This document shows positions 11,401 to 23,600 of a DNA stretch of 64,000 bases, piece after piece. A program made the position numbers and the translations under genes. Origin of the DNA: Vitrella brassicaformis (Eukaryota > Sar > Vitrellaceae); NCBI GenBank assembly GCA_001179505.1, contig CDMY01000887.1, positions 163,658-227,657 on the forward strand, given 5' to 3'. The notes below the pieces were generated by a model. The model made no database searches. It was not told the DNA's origin and saw only the letters and a list, made by a program, of their open reading frames with translations. Numbering within the stretch: the first letter of the stretch is position 1; each line of letters opens with the position of its first letter.

Positions 11401-14400
11401 CAACCAGCATTGAGGCCTCAGGTGGCGAAGGTCGAAATCAAAAAGCCCTCCTACAGAAACGCGCACACGTGCACGCAAACAGTATAGGCACCCATCTGCG
11501 GTTTTCATATGAGATATGTAGACCTGCAGCGATGAACGATGATGTAGGGTCCGGCCACCTGCAAGCCGACAGATAGACGAGAGCACGCCTCCTTTCCGAT
11601 GCTCAAGCTGCCTCTTACGCGACATTGAATGAGCCGAAGATGCCAATAGTCATGAGGTAGCGGACGGTCAGGGAGAAGACCTGCCCCATACTCTTGATAA
11701 GGCTGCCATCCGGTGTGCCACTAGCCCTGGTGACTCTGAACGAGCGAGACATGGCGACCGTGAGTAGATCCTGCTTGTGCTTTGGTTGAGTTGTACTAAA
11801 TGCAGACCTGTTCACATATACATGGACCATGGCGAAGAGGGCCATAAGTGGAAGCAAGACGAGAGCAGCCCAGGCCATTTGGATGCCTGCAGCTGTCTGG
11901 GGGCACGGCTCGCAGACGCCTGAGCACAGGCAGACATTTATATACTGACATGCTGATGATACAGCGAGTCAGCCATCTCACCAACGGCTTTTGAAAAGAA
12001 TCGCGGCAGGCACCGACCGCATGCAATGCTCGTCTGGTCCACGCCTTCTCTGCAGGCAATTTCGTTCATTGAAGGTCCCTTCAGAGTTCGTGCTGACCTG
12101 CAGATTTTGGGGGCCATTGTGGCAGCCTTTGACGCATTCACCTTCTTGATCATTCGCACGTCAAGCGGCCCACCCGGACACGCAGTCCTGGGATGGCACG
12201 TATAGATGTCTGCCTTCCACCCTGAGGCGTTTGTTGGCACCCATTCTCGAGTGTCGACCCAATGACCAAGGGAGACGAAGGGCAGGAGGTCGCTGCCGTC
12301 ACAGTCCAATCCGTTTGGGCATGGCACACACTCCTTGAATCGCTCCTCATCTCTCAACTCAACCGGCTTCTCATACGTGCCCTGCAATAGGGGAGAATAC
12401 ACTCAAGCAGTGAGCTGGCCTCACCTTCTTTATCCTCTCTTACCTGCGGGCAGATGCACCTCTCATCTGATCGTGCGCCGGGATATGGTGTCACACGTAC
12501 TCCAGGACACTGCTTGCATTCTGATTACAGGAAGGACGAAGAGAGAAGCGGCACATATGCCAGATCCACACCCATCACAAACCTGATCGGCCAGGGCGAT
12601 CTGAATTCAATTGACAGCAAGACAATGTGACAGCAAGACAGTGTGAATGGATGCAAAAAGATGATCTCTCTCACCTTGGTAGTAGCCCACTTCGCACCTG
12701 AACGAAGGAGACACAGGATTTTGCTTTACCGTCATCATGAAAGAGGCTCCCCTTTTTGGCTGACCGCTCGCATTGAATGCTGCCGGACGTGGCTGCAAAT
12801 GTTCCGGGTTGGCACATCTTGCATGCTCGGCCTCCTTTCGTCTCACTGAAGGTGCCCTGGCACGGAACAATGTCCATGAATCAGTGATGTATCTCGAAGT
12901 TTCTGCGAGACTCACTCACAGGGGGGCATATCTCACAGTCGCCGTTGCTTGCCATCACGTAACCCTCCTCGCATTTCCCAAATGCGTTCAAGATCCCTAG
13001 CTCTGTAAGAAAAAGACAGGAATGAATCTTTCACACGAGAGACTTTTGCGCTGTCCTTGCCTGTAAGTGTGAGCTGGGCGGAAGCGGAACAAGCAGGATG
13101 GAATCGCATCACCTCTGTATCCTCTTCTTTCATGTGTGCAGGCCTTTCTCGCGCCGACATTATCTTACCCGAGGCAAGTGATCATTTTGCGGCAGGGACC
13201 ACCCTGAAGAGTACGGGCAAGAAACGCTGTGCCTCTATGTCTCGAAGGGAATTGTGTTGACCACCTGCATAGCTGCCTCTTCGTTTCGCCCAGTCTGCGA
13301 CAGAGCCACTTTTGGCATCTGAGCTGTTCATGAAGAGGAGCGACAAGGCCACTTTCATTGCCAGCCTCTCGGGCACGTGCGGCAGAGCCGACAACGTCCA
13401 CTCTGACCCACCCAAGAGGACACCATTGATGATTGAATGGACAAGCAGAGGCCTGTATGTGTCCTTGTCACCTGGATAGAGATCGGTACTGATCAAATAA
13501 GGGAAATCAAGGTGTTTTCTCTCATGCAACAGCTTCACATCCTCGACATTAATGTTCCCCTCGGCCTCCATCGCCTCCAAAGTGCCCGTACGAATTGTGC
13601 CACAGTCGCACTTCCCAGCAAGCACCCCATACACAGTCTACACGGCATGCCACGACCACTGCAGAGAACCGCCTTCTGTGTGTTGTGTTCTGTTTGTCAC
13701 CTCGTCGTGAGTTCCAAAAAACTCCACCCTTGAAGCATCTTTATACGGGTCAATGCCCTGCGCCACCCAGCCATCATCACCACGACACGGTTCTGGACTG
13801 GCTTAGACGTGATCCGTTCAGCTTGCTCCCACTTACCCGTCGGATCATCTCGTGCAGGCCCACAATCCACCCTCCAAAACTTCGACGATGCACTCCACAC
13901 ACCACCCGGTCTGTTTACAGATAAGAGCTCACATAGTAGAGTACTAGCAGCTCAATACAAGATAACCAGAGTTTGCGCACCCCTGCATTCTAGTATTGAG
14001 TCAACGGTGAGGTTGCGACGAGTGAAAAGGACAGTCCCGAATGAATTCAAATGGATGCCGAGACTAATGTGAGACACACAGCGATGTCAGCCAAGTGGTG
14101 TGTTATGTACATTGAAAGCAAGCGCACACTTCTTGCTTACCGAACCTTTGTCACCGACAAAAGTGGGCGGGTGCTATACATCGTTTGGAACTCCACTAAA
14201 AATGAAAATGCACAATCTCCTTATTTCTTGCCGCCGTTGTGTCTCTCTGGCAGACCTGTCATGCCTGTACGTAGGGACATGCAATGTATCTGCGTCATCC
14301 TTGTGCAGCATTGCTGCCCACTCATGGCACCTGCCTGGATTGGTGAATACGAAGTCCATAGGTGGTACAGAGTCGCTTCCCGGCGCCTAATAAAAGCAAA

Positions 14401-17310
14401 GGGGTGACAGTCAGACACCATAGTGTGCGGCGAGAAGACGGGCATACCGCTGCTTCATGGGCGATAGACACAGAGTGATACATTGCGTCAAAATCCAAAG
14501 CCACAAGAGAAAACTCGACATCGCACTCATCGCCGACGGCACTGTTAAGGTAATTGTGGAATGTCGCCCGCCACTGGTGCAGTACTTTCTCTTCGCCGCG
14601 AAAGGCTATCACGGCCACTGTGACCTGCCTTCTCTCCGTCTCGAAGCTTCCACCTGGATAAGCGTCGCGGACATCGTATGATATTGTGTGCTTTTCTCGC
14701 CTTACATTTTTCTCGGGTTGCACGCGACCTTTCTGTCGCCTCGAATGTCAGCTCTGTGCGTATGAGGCCGAGGCACAAAGGAGACATTTGACCGAAGGTA
14801 TTCCGACTTGGCTGTCTTTCAGTCTCTATGGCGACGCGCGTTGGAGCCGTTTGGTAGCAATCAGTCCTGTTCTTAGAAGACGAAGCCAGGTCGCTTGTAG
14901 ACACGACGGCTGGCACCGCGTAGGGAAGCAAGAAGGCGTCGGCAGAATCCACTTGGGTATCCGCACGCACATTGTATACGAGGCATTCTTGATCTTGGGC
15001 AGAATCCTTGAGGATGAAAAGGACTGCAAGAGACACGCACAGATGGAATCCCGTGCGTGATTCGAGTGCCAAAAGAGGCCCACCAGGCAGCACACTCCCG
15101 CACGGATACAAATCAATAAAGCTCCTGATTGAGAGGTCAAGCTTCTCTCCCTGTTTGCGCTTGCACAGACGCCCCAGAGATCGTGTTGCGCTGAATTCGC
15201 GGCACCGTCTTGACGCATAGTCAGGGTCATCTTCATCGAGTCCCTCTCCGCTATATATATGAAGCCCTCTTTCTACGTCATAGCTTTCATCGATGCTGTG
15301 GAGGCCGTTCACCGTGAAGAGCGTCCCGCCGAAGGGGAATTGGGAGATCAAGAACTGAATCCCGAAAGGCCTCGAAGGTATAATATCGATGGCCCCGCTA
15401 TGATCCTCTGCGATGTCGTCGTAGATAGGATATATGCTGCTTCTCAAGAGCACAAGAGTCTCCGCGGCTCTGTCAAAGATATGCCGAGGAGGATTCGGGC
15501 ACGTTGACCTCTCGAGGTGTGCATCGAGGAGGTGTCCCGTGTGACTAAAAGCTGTGTCTTCTTTTACTGGCAAGCCCCATTCAGAAAACGTTTGGGATAC
15601 CCTTTCGAGCACCTTGAAGCCCCCGTCCGCGTGTAATGCGGTTGCAGCGTCCACGTCCAGATCGAAATCGATAAAGGCAAAGAGGTGTTTGATATGCCTG
15701 ATACACATGTCGACACCACAGGACACAACGCACACACACACACACACACCGACACGAGCATGTACATCCATCGCGCTTCTCCCCCTTCTTTCTTAACCCC
15801 ACCTTATGTACATGACATCCGCGCTGCTTCGTTTTCTTGCATTGTTGTCTTCGTCTGAGCCCACATCCTTCCAAGCCCTTACTCCTTCGTACTCGACGTC
15901 AAAAACGAATCCCTCATCTTGGGCTAATCGATATGATGCGGTCGCCTTTGTGTCGATTAAAGTGCCAGACACCACAGTATGGGAAACGCCAGATATCACA
16001 AAATTCGTTTCTGCGTCTTTGACGATAAGCCAATCCTCCTTTGCGGTCATGTCCTCGACTGCCCCCCATTCAAGGAGAAAGATCGGCAGGTGAGGGTCGG
16101 GAAGCCGATGATATCGGCCAAGAAACGCGATGGTCATGCGATCCGCGCTCCTGAAGCTCTTGACCGCTTCTAAAAGCGGGAAGGCTACCCGTTTCTCGAG
16201 ATTGGGAATGACGCGTGTTGATTCTCGATCAGCCTTGTCGATTAATGCGAACAGCCAACCCAGCGAGATAGCTTCACTGCGGTCCGTAGTATTCCACAGC
16301 TGTGGATCACTAGAGCCGCCGGGTATCATGAGCTGGTTCTCGCGCGCCACGGTCCCATTTACAAGTATTGTGATGGAAAAGCTGCTGTCGTTGGACGGAT
16401 GATTGGTGTCGTTTGTGTCCATCTTCTTGTCTTCCCGCATTTCCTCCGCTTCGGCTTGGCAAGCAAGGTGTGTCCAGGGGAAGGAAACTTCAAGAGAAGG
16501 ATGATCACTGGACGAATTCCACGCAGCTCGTGTGGGGATGAAAGGTACGCACGCCGCAAAATGTTCCATCTTCTCGTACGTGCCGTTTTCCAAGGGAGGC
16601 TTTTGAGTCAGGGAAAACATACAGCATAGCTGCCAAGAAGATTGAGAGACAGATTGGTTGCTTCGTAGACTGCCCCGCAGCACCAGTGAGAGCCCTACAG
16701 ACGGGAAAGGTAGCTCTTGACTCCTCGTAGACTGCATCTCCTCTGAATGCGTGCCGTCGATAGAGAGCAGGCCGAATAGAAACGATTCACAACCATCAGG
16801 CTTTTCCGGTTTGATGTAAAGCCGGTGCAATCGCACCCAGCTTCGAATTTTCATTCCAGCTGAAATCACCACACATACGGAACACACAGCAAAACCGATC
16901 CATTTTATCAGCCTTACCCTTGCTGGCATCCCGCTCTTCAGGAAGGATTGGAAGCGCAGGGAACGTCAGTTTGAGGTCCTTTGCTTTGGCTGACGATCTT
17001 CTCCCGCTGTTGCTTCTGTTGCTGCTATTCGTCGTCCGCTCCTCTGGACCTCTGTTTTTGTTGCTCACGCGCATGGAACTGAGCAACAGGGGATAAGCTG
17101 TGAGTGAATGTATGTGTCCTCTTTCGCTTACAGGCCTCTGTCGCCCGCCAAAAGAGCATATTTTTGATGGGGCTGAGCGGCTTGCTTACTGCGGGCGGCT
17201 GATCTCGAGAAGCGGGGAGCCCGAACCACCTTCGTGAAGAGCTGCCTGCTTGAAGCTGCAGCGGCCGGCGCAACAGATGCAAGGGCGGCAAACCAAAGCA
17301 AAACATCCAT
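8415..17310 (-). CDS. PhnD-type sensor + GCC2/GCC3 repeats + multi-TM receptor
   Basis: ATG at 17310 begins a clear signal peptide (MDVLLWFAALASVAPAAAA). Large exons at 16859-15803 and 15697-14706 encode about 680 aa of unrecognised, N-glycosylation-rich ectodomain. A phosphonate/phosphite-binding-like (PhnD, PF12974 type) domain follows at 14653-13203, then GCC2/GCC3 ephrin-receptor-like Cys-rich repeats (13073-11982), then several hydrophobic segments with family-typical loops (11919-9700), and a Ser/Gly-rich cytoplasmic tail ending TGA at 8415. Splice phases join PhnD to the Cys-rich part (through a 13-nt exon 13073-13061) and the Cys-rich part to the first TM exon. Probable role: surface receptor binding a small ligand. 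The exon join between about 14386 and 14130 and some introns in the TM and tail parts are not fixed, so the total length is uncertain. It could be two genes, but phases argue for one. Confidence 0.7.
11982..13073 (-). other. GCC2/GCC3 Cys-rich repeats (part of the 8415-17310 gene)
   Basis: Exons 13073-13061 (13 nt), 13002-12920, 12856-12765, 12697-12675, 12520-12444 and 12381-11982 are phase-consistent. They spell CEEGY...CEICPPGTFS, GGRACKMCQPGTFAATSG, CERCEVGYYQECKQCPG and CICPQGTYEK...CVPCPNGLDC, followed by YTCHPRTACPGG and ACGRCLPRFF. This is the extracellular Cys-rich stem usual in the multi-TM 'GCC2_GCC3' receptors of alveolates and oomycetes. The next exon (11919) enters the first transmembrane helix (MAWAALVLLPLMALFAMVHV). 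Confidence 0.75.
13203..14653 (-). other. PhnD-like periplasmic-type binding domain (part of the 8415-17310 gene)
   Basis: Seen on the minus strand: VTVAVIAFRGEEKVLHQW, VALDFDAMY, DFVFTNPG, SFGTVLFTRRN, HRRSFGGWIVGLHEM, GIDPYKD, EFFGTHDE, CGTIRTGTLEAM and ALPHVPERLAMKVALSLL. These occur in the order and spacing of bacterial PF12974 domains, often found on membrane histidine kinases, where the two lobes close on a small oxyanion-type ligand. Key splice joins agree in phase: CGG|GTAAGT to GCAG|GGC (GIDPYKD) and GAG|GTGACA to TAG|ACT (TVYGV). The ligand cannot be told from sequence. Family assignment rests on motif memory and not on a search. Confidence 0.75.
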
Positions 17311-17681
17311 CGTTTCAATCTGTTGAACTTCGTTCTTCCCAGGGGGCCGCTGCGTGGCCCCAAACACAGAGGGACTCGCTACGCTCGCCGCTCCCCGAAA
17401 TGCATGCAAAGCCCCCCCAAGCTCGCATGCAAGCCCCCACAAGCAACCGAAGGAAGTGCTAGCTTGGCCCCAATTACGGACAAACACTTTGTTTCGTAAG
17501 AGCGTGCCACGCTCAGCAAGCTTCGCGAGTCCTGAATGATTGCTGGCCTGCCAGCAGGGGAATCGAGATCCGGAGTTCGCACCCCTCCTCACGATCGTCC
17601 AGATCCTTCACCTGCGTTCGTCCATCACCGCAGTCATCTCGACGCAGGAGGGAAAGGTCTCCTTTCTTGCTGGCTGTGTCA
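17311..17681. promoter_or_regulatory. shared divergent promoter region
   Basis: 371 bp separate the start codons of two divergent receptor genes (17310 minus, 17682 plus). Both encode signal peptides. The spacer lacks the long microsatellites common in this window. It holds two close copies of a GCATGCAAGCCCCC-like element (about 17401-17440). Core promoter motifs were not identified. Confidence 0.5.
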
Positions 17682-20600
17682 ATGAGGCTTTTGGTTACGG
17701 CTCTTGCCGTAGCTTTTCAATTTGTGATCTTATCTGCATCGACTGCAAGCCTCCTCACTGATATCTGTCCTGGCGACCCCACCGTAAGCAACCAATCAGC
17801 AGGCTGCCAGCAGTGGCGAACAATCTATCGGTATGGCCTGTCGTCGTCACCTTTGTGCATGAATTCTCTCGTTCAGGTCACGGTCGAGACATGCAGAGGC
17901 TTGGATTCAGTGTCAGATCCAGTCAGATTTGATGCGTCTTGCATGTTGGAGCAGACAGGATGCGGGGCAGGAGGTCAGGACACACGACTGGACGCCCGTA
18001 CATTCAAAGGCCATGTCTGTGTTGCGCGCCAACAGGACATCTCTGTTGCCGGTATTGCGGGACCAACGGCATTTCATGCACAGATCCGCCCGACTGCAAC
18101 ACAGGTACGAAACAAGCGCATGTAGCAAGCGAGGATTGATGTATTGGGGCGGGGATCAGCTTGCATCGAGCTTGGGGTCGAATATGACTTGCCCATCCAA
18201 CCGTCTCCTCCGCGCAAGCTCGGCACACCTGAAGGCACCGGGTTCACCACGAATGACAACAATGAGACGCACCTGGTCCTCCAGGTAAAGATACTCGACA
18301 AGACAACCAGCACACGTCAAAGCAGCACTACAGGCAACGACTAGCCACAATTCGACTGAACTGCGGAGGGCATGATTGTGTGCCATTAAAGGGGCTTCAA
18401 TGGCTTTGTTCTTGTGTTGCTTTCAGTGTCAGAAACTGTGTGCTGAGGATGAGGAGTGCACTCATTTTAGCGTCATGGATATTGGACATATATGGCATAA
18501 TGAAGAGGAAGAGGAAGAAGAAGGGAGCATTTATGAGCCGTCGTGCCATTTATTTGAGATACCGCCGGGCAGTGCAATCCTCAGGCTAGCGGATCAGGAT
18601 TCTATCAGCGGGCCGCAAGATTGCTTTGGTAAGTGATTTGCCAGCGCAACTAATTGCCACTTGGGACTATTTTGTTGCTGCAGCGATAGAATCGGTGGTA
18701 ACGAGCCCCGGCTGTGTACCTGCTTGCATGAATGGAAGCATCTCGGATTATGGTTACGTAAATGTCTCGTCGACAACTCGCGACAGCATGGCCCTGCCCG
18801 CAACGTCTGCCCGGGCGTGCTATGCCTGGTGCCGTCAACGCAGCGATTGCGACTATACCAACTATGACATCGTTCACCAGTCGTGCTTCTTACTCAAGGA
18901 GACTGCAGACACCGGTCTGGTCAGAATGGATGGCTTTGAGGCCGGTTGTCTCAACGAGAACTGCCGAAGTGAGAGAAAGCAAGTGTCTTGACAAAGAACA
19001 GCGCCTACTAGCTTCGAGCTTACTGTTGTAGGAGGGGTGGATCTGTATAAGGAGGGAAATCCGTCAACTTGGCCGCCACTGCTGAATCTATTCCACCAGA
19101 ACACACACGAGATTCCGGAAAGGTCCCATCTTTCTGATGCGAACTTTGGAACGTCCTCGCAGCCGAGTGCCCTTGAGACGGTTAGTCTTTCACGAGGATG
19201 TCGTGCTTGTGCAGTCATGAATTTCTGCTTTGCTCTGCAGCTTTGGGATGCCCAGAGTGACGAGTTCTGGGAAGGCAATAAGACTGGGAGCGAAGTCGAC
19301 CACTTCACAATCCAATTTTCGAGCAAGGTCAGCATTGTTTGATGAGGATGCAGTATGTTTGACTGAGGCTTAGATGAACATTTCAGACATACGTTGGCGG
19401 CATCGCGCTCTTCTTCGGCCAGAAAGCGCTTGTAGAGCGCAACATCCCCCCGCTGCTCTCGGGCAATTGGACGCCGCAACACATCACCGTGAAATACAAG
19501 AACGACGAAAACGACTGGGAAGAGATCCTGTCTGCCGATGGCAACACACAGGTACGTGTGTATGAAGATAAACACCTTTGTGACGCAGAAAGGTCTGTGT
19601 CTCTTTGTTTGTAGATGATGTTTGAGCGACACTTCGCCCTTGTGCATTCCGACGAGTTCACGGTGCTCCTCGCCGTCTCTGGGTATTCTCACATATACTC
19701 TCTGCTTCTGATATGCTCCGGCAGGTCGAGATGGCCTCGACTCCAACTGAAGAACCATCACGGGTGTATGGGGTCCATTTGTATGGGGTTCCAGAAGGTC
19801 AGTCAACTGGCGGCAGGAATCTGTACTTTTTGCCTTGTTCGGTTGCGCTGTGCAGCCTGCTTCCACACTATGGGAGCCTTCAAGTGCGCAGAGCCTTTCA
19901 CTCATGGGCCCTTTTCAGGTGGCCTGTCAGTCTGCAAAGACGCGTAAGGCTTACTCACAAAGGAAGATGCAACCTGCAAACCATGTGTGCACCGCTTTAC
20001 AATTATCAGATGTGCGAGTGACAGCAGCTGTCTATGTGCGACATTCACGATGACGTCCCAGTGCAATGTTGGAGGAGGCCCCTACGGCATGACGGCCGAC
20101 ATCATGTCTACAAGCTTCGTCAAGGGCCCCCCCTGTAACGTCCCAGAGACATCATTTGCCTTGCGTCCGTCCATTTCCTTTCTGTATGTGATTGATCAGT
20201 TTCTGAGGCGAGCTCCGTCGACATGATGTTGATTGCCAACCAGTCGGCACGCATTGGAGATACAGCGATATTCCAAGCGGCCTTTCTAGACGATCACCAG
20301 TGTCGTACAGTTGGCCCCGTGAACGAAACTGTCCGTTCTGCAGTCACAGAGGTGACCGTCGAGACGGCTCAGGCGTGGGGTGCCAAGACAGGTATGTCAG
20401 CAATGCCATCTCACTTTTCTGTGATTCTTTGCGTTTATGGCTTGTCAGACTACGTCGAATGCCCGAACTCTCAGATGCGATTCGCCCGCTGTGCCCTCCA
20501 GACTAGCAGCCAGTCAGCCTGTGAAGCTCTTGGGTGCTGCTGGGACGCCTCAGCCGACGATTGCTACTCTGTTGACCCATGTGCGGCTTCGCACTAGCCT

Positions 20601-23600
20601 GGATAGAGAAGCTCGTCTTAATTGTGTGCCTCAATGTTTTGCAGTGTGGGACCTCACGGGCACCTATCGCTTGACCAGCGAGGCCGGCAACGTGGAAATC
20701 GAAATAACTCACGATCGTGAAAACAACCTCATCATGTAGGATGGAAACAGAGTGATAATCGTTTGGATTTCATGTGAGTGTGTGTGCATTCAGAGGGCCT
20801 TCTGTCGAGCTAGGCGGGCTCTTCAATGCCATCCCGCTCAGTTATGTCTCCTCAGATGTCTCGACCCCTTTGACCATGCGTGGTCTTGAGACGCCCGACA
20901 CAGAGCTCCATCTCGTCCTGGATGCTGGCGGTGGGTACGTCAAGGCATCTAGAGCGGAGATGGAAGTCGAATACATGGGCCAAACGTATACTCTCACGAG
21001 GATGCTTAATGTCTCTGCGTGTAAGCATGAAGGAATACTATTTTGGGACGAGCATGTGTCGATTTTGTGTCCCAGCCGGCAGCCATGTCATCGGTGAGCT
21101 CGGGGACTTCTCCAGCCTAAAAGATGCGGCACAACAAGTATCAGTAGACACCAGCCTGTCCGACCCAGGTCCGTAAATGGCTCGTAGTGATGTGATACAT
21201 GAGACAAAGGCCGATGGATAAGAATGACTCTCTCTCTCCTGGTGTCCTGTTCAGTTGTCTTCTACGGAGTGAGAGCACCCACACACACACACAGCACAGG
21301 AAGAACGACGTCATGCAAGCGTTGTGTGTATATTGGTAGGTGCACAGACCAGCCAACTCAAAGGCTAATACTGGCTCGACTCGTCCCAGGACATTGGCTG
21401 TCCTGGGGCCGCACGCTGCAAAGAGTGCGCCGCCCCAGCAGAACTGGCACTTCTTTGCAGCGGCGGAAGAACCCTCCTGTGCCACTCCGGATTGTGAGTG
21501 AGAAGAAAGGCTGTATATTTAGTCCATCTTTCTCTGTCTCTGCCTCTCGCTCTACGTGTGTGTGTGTGTGTGTGTCTGACGCCAGATGTGGGCACTAGGG
21601 TGCCTTGGATGATACTCGAAAAAGGAAGTTACCTACTGCCGAATCCCGGCAGACACAAGATGGATATGATGCATGTAGGTGGCTGAACTACTGCTCTACC
21701 CTCATTCTCTTGTCTCACCTTGCCTCCCTGATTTTCCTTTCGCAGGTGGGAACATTCACCATTCCAGCGGACTATGTGATTGGTCAGACCGAGCACAAAT
21801 ACCAACATCCCGGCTGGCATCGTGTCGTCTTTCCTAAATCCTTCCCACTCACAAGCGAAGTAAATAGTGAAGAAAAATGTAGTCCCTGAGACGGCTGCCG
21901 TTTCTTTCTCAGGTCATCGTGATTGTGACTGTTCTGGCATACACCCACAGCAACAACTATGTCGCAGCGCGGGTCAAAGACGTGTCTCCGTATGGCTTCT
22001 TGGCTTCCCTCGAGGATGACAGTAATACAATAGTTCTATGAGCGTACATAAATGTCTTCATCTACACACTCACAGGCCATGGGATAATGGACGACTTGAG
22101 AAGAAAAGGCGATATCACGATTGGCTATCTCGCCATTGAGTGGCCTGGAGACGTGTAAGCTGCCTTTGCGAGAAGATTGCTGCAATGGGACACCCATGCG
22201 AAATTTCTGGATCCAGAAAGGTTCCAGTGTCGATCGGCCGGCTGGTCGGGATGAAGCGAATGTATCCAGCAGATGGAGACGATGAAATGAGATTCGACTT
22301 CCCACGGCGCTTCGACAAGGACAAATGGTTTGGCTTCGCTTCCTACGGCACATACATGGAGGCGGTCTCGAAGACCATGAAAGGCCTTTCGACCACCGGG
22401 ACACGCCTTTACCTTGAAAGTGCGCGAAAAGACGAAAGGCGCATCCATTCACTATCAACTGCCTTTTGTGACCCCCTTTTGTCTCGGCAGCGAATGACAA
22501 TCATGAGTGTTACAAGGTAATCTAAAACACGTGATTTGTCAAAATGCACATGTACGCGACCGTGTGTCGCTTTGTACCTTTCAGGACCCGACGCCAATGG
22601 AGGACCCACAGGAATGGGGTAGACAGCATGTTGCGCACCAGTAGACAGCCCATCGAAAGGAAAGCAGACAAACGTCCCACCGGCACATTTCCCCCTTTGC
22701 CTGTTGACAGTGCACTACGCCATTTGGCAGGACCCGACAGCCTACAACCCCTCTGACCGCTCTTTCCATGCCAAACCGTTTCATAGGTACGCACCCATCT
22801 GACCAGAATGAGGTCAAAAAGGGCTGCGTATTGATAGCCGAGACGGACTCGAATTGACCGCTGATGCATTGCCCTGATGGATTTCTATGCTCATTCAGCA
22901 TTCTGCGGCCTGTTACTGTGCCGGTGACCAATGGCACGGCCACGGCGTCTGCACAGCTCTTCCAGGCCGGGCGCACAATGGCACGCGTCGCCAAGCCTGA
23001 GACACTGAGAGGAGACAGCATTCAATATGCAGACTGGTATCCAGGTCAGGTTTAGTCCAGGAGACACAGACATCAACTCTCTCAGAGTCTCGGTCTTGTG
23101 TTGTGTGCAGCAACACAAAGGGCGACCCAGATAGTGGTATGCGGAAAAAATGTCATGTCTGACGTGTTCCTGGCTGTCCTCCTGCCGTGTCCACAGATAA
23201 ATACCATGTCTGTGCTCCCCGCTGACGGCTCGAACTTCACCGTGTACGTGATGTTCACGGACGCGTATGGCAATCTGGTTGATCGAGGGCCAGACGGCTG
23301 CACCGACTCGTGCGAAGCCGATATTACGGTTTCGAACCCTTCTTGTGTCCAATACTACAACGCGGAGGGGCTTCTCGATGGAAAGCTGAATCTTGAGATG
23401 GGCATCGGCATTGCTACCGTGCAGGGGATGAATACATGTGCCAACAGCTTTACGGCGACCTTCTCTGTCCTTGGACCCGACGGTCTCGCTGCGGATCGCC
23501 AGCTCACCTTTGCAGGTGAGAGACATGATGGCTATCGCAGCTGCTGTGTTTGTCTGCATTCTCATTTGTCCTCCGCCAGAAACAGCCATGCAAATACACA

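Noticed and set aside
13638-13640. In-frame TAG inside the PhnD-like domain
   Set aside because: It disappears when the intron ending GTGTAG is used: GAG|GTGACA to TAG|ACT keeps phase 0 and gives HDETVYGV, as the family expects.
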